Shown piece after piece: positions 6,462-6,532 of a stretch of DNA of 6,532 nucleotides (within the stretch, counting starts at the first letter, position 1; every line of letters starts with the position of its first letter). The stretch spans positions 1-6,532 of the forward strand of contig CADBLN010000087.1 in the NCBI GenBank assembly GCA_902795525.1, in the 5' to 3' direction. The position numbers and the translations under genes are program-made. A model generated the notes under the pieces. That model was given only the letters and a program-made list of their open reading frames with translations. It was not told where the DNA came from and did no database searches. The DNA comes from an uncultured Erysipelotrichaceae bacterium (lineage in GTDB: Bacteria; Bacillota_I; Bacilli_A; Erysipelotrichales; Erysipelotrichaceae).

Positions 6462-6532
6462 ATGTACGCTATTATTGAAACAGGCGGTAAACAACTAAGA
6501 GTTGAAGAAGGTCAAGAAATCTATGTTGAAAA
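6462..6532 (+). CDS. rplU: 50S ribosomal protein L21, N-terminal part (3' end outside window)
   Basis: Only the first 23 codons and two bases are present. The start MYAIIETGGKQLRVEEGQE is the diagnostic N-terminus of bacterial L21 (TGGKQ motif). L21 is a large-subunit protein that binds 23S rRNA. The start is fixed by a perfect AGGAGG 6 bases upstream. In Bacillota this gene normally leads an operon with a small cysteine protease gene and rpmA, both of which would lie beyond the window. Confidence 0.97.
   Translation, partial: MYAIIETGGKQLRVEEGQEIYVE

Overview
This 6.5 kb window is compact, AT-rich chromosomal DNA from a member of the Bacillota, most likely a low-GC Bacilli or Erysipelotrichia-type lineage. 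Three things point there: a DnaD-type primosome protein, a RecU resolvase (largely restricted to Bacillota and relatives), and the gene order dnaD-nth facing recU-ponA, which matches Bacillus subtilis apart from the missing ypoC. A full bifunctional murein synthase argues against a wall-less mollicute. TGA is used as a stop (nth, recU, gdhA) and TGG for Trp, so the code is the standard bacterial one. The genus cannot be fixed from this sequence.

Layout. Bases 1-871 (+): the 3' end of dnaD, overlapping nth by 14 bases. Bases 887-920: a hairpin terminator in a 53-base gap between convergent genes. Bases 4081 down to 925 (-): recU then ponA, overlapping by 8 bases at a coupled stop/start. Bases 4082-4223: a divergent intergenic region with a promoter-like element for each side. 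Bases 4224-6325 (+): gdhA and a Cof-type HAD phosphatase, overlapping by 4 bases (ATGA). Bases 6326-6461: a strong extended -10 promoter and an L21 leader RNA, followed by the first 23 codons of rplU.

How the genes fit together. The left part handles replication and repair (DnaD primosome loading, Nth base excision, RecU Holliday-junction resolution) and cell-wall synthesis (PonA polymerises and cross-links peptidoglycan). The middle part assimilates ammonium into glutamate (GdhA) with a coupled phosphatase of unknown substrate. The right edge starts the ribosomal L21 operon, probably under feedback control by its own leader.

I found no mobile element, CRISPR array, tRNA, toxin-antitoxin pair or defence system, and no sign of an undescribed multi-gene system. 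The points worth a second look are small: a missing Trp and missing tail at the DnaD C-terminus, an extra residue in the Nth iron-sulfur loop, a Gln-to-Met change in the PonA transglycosylase signature, the gdhA-HAD coupling, and the regulatory layout before rplU.
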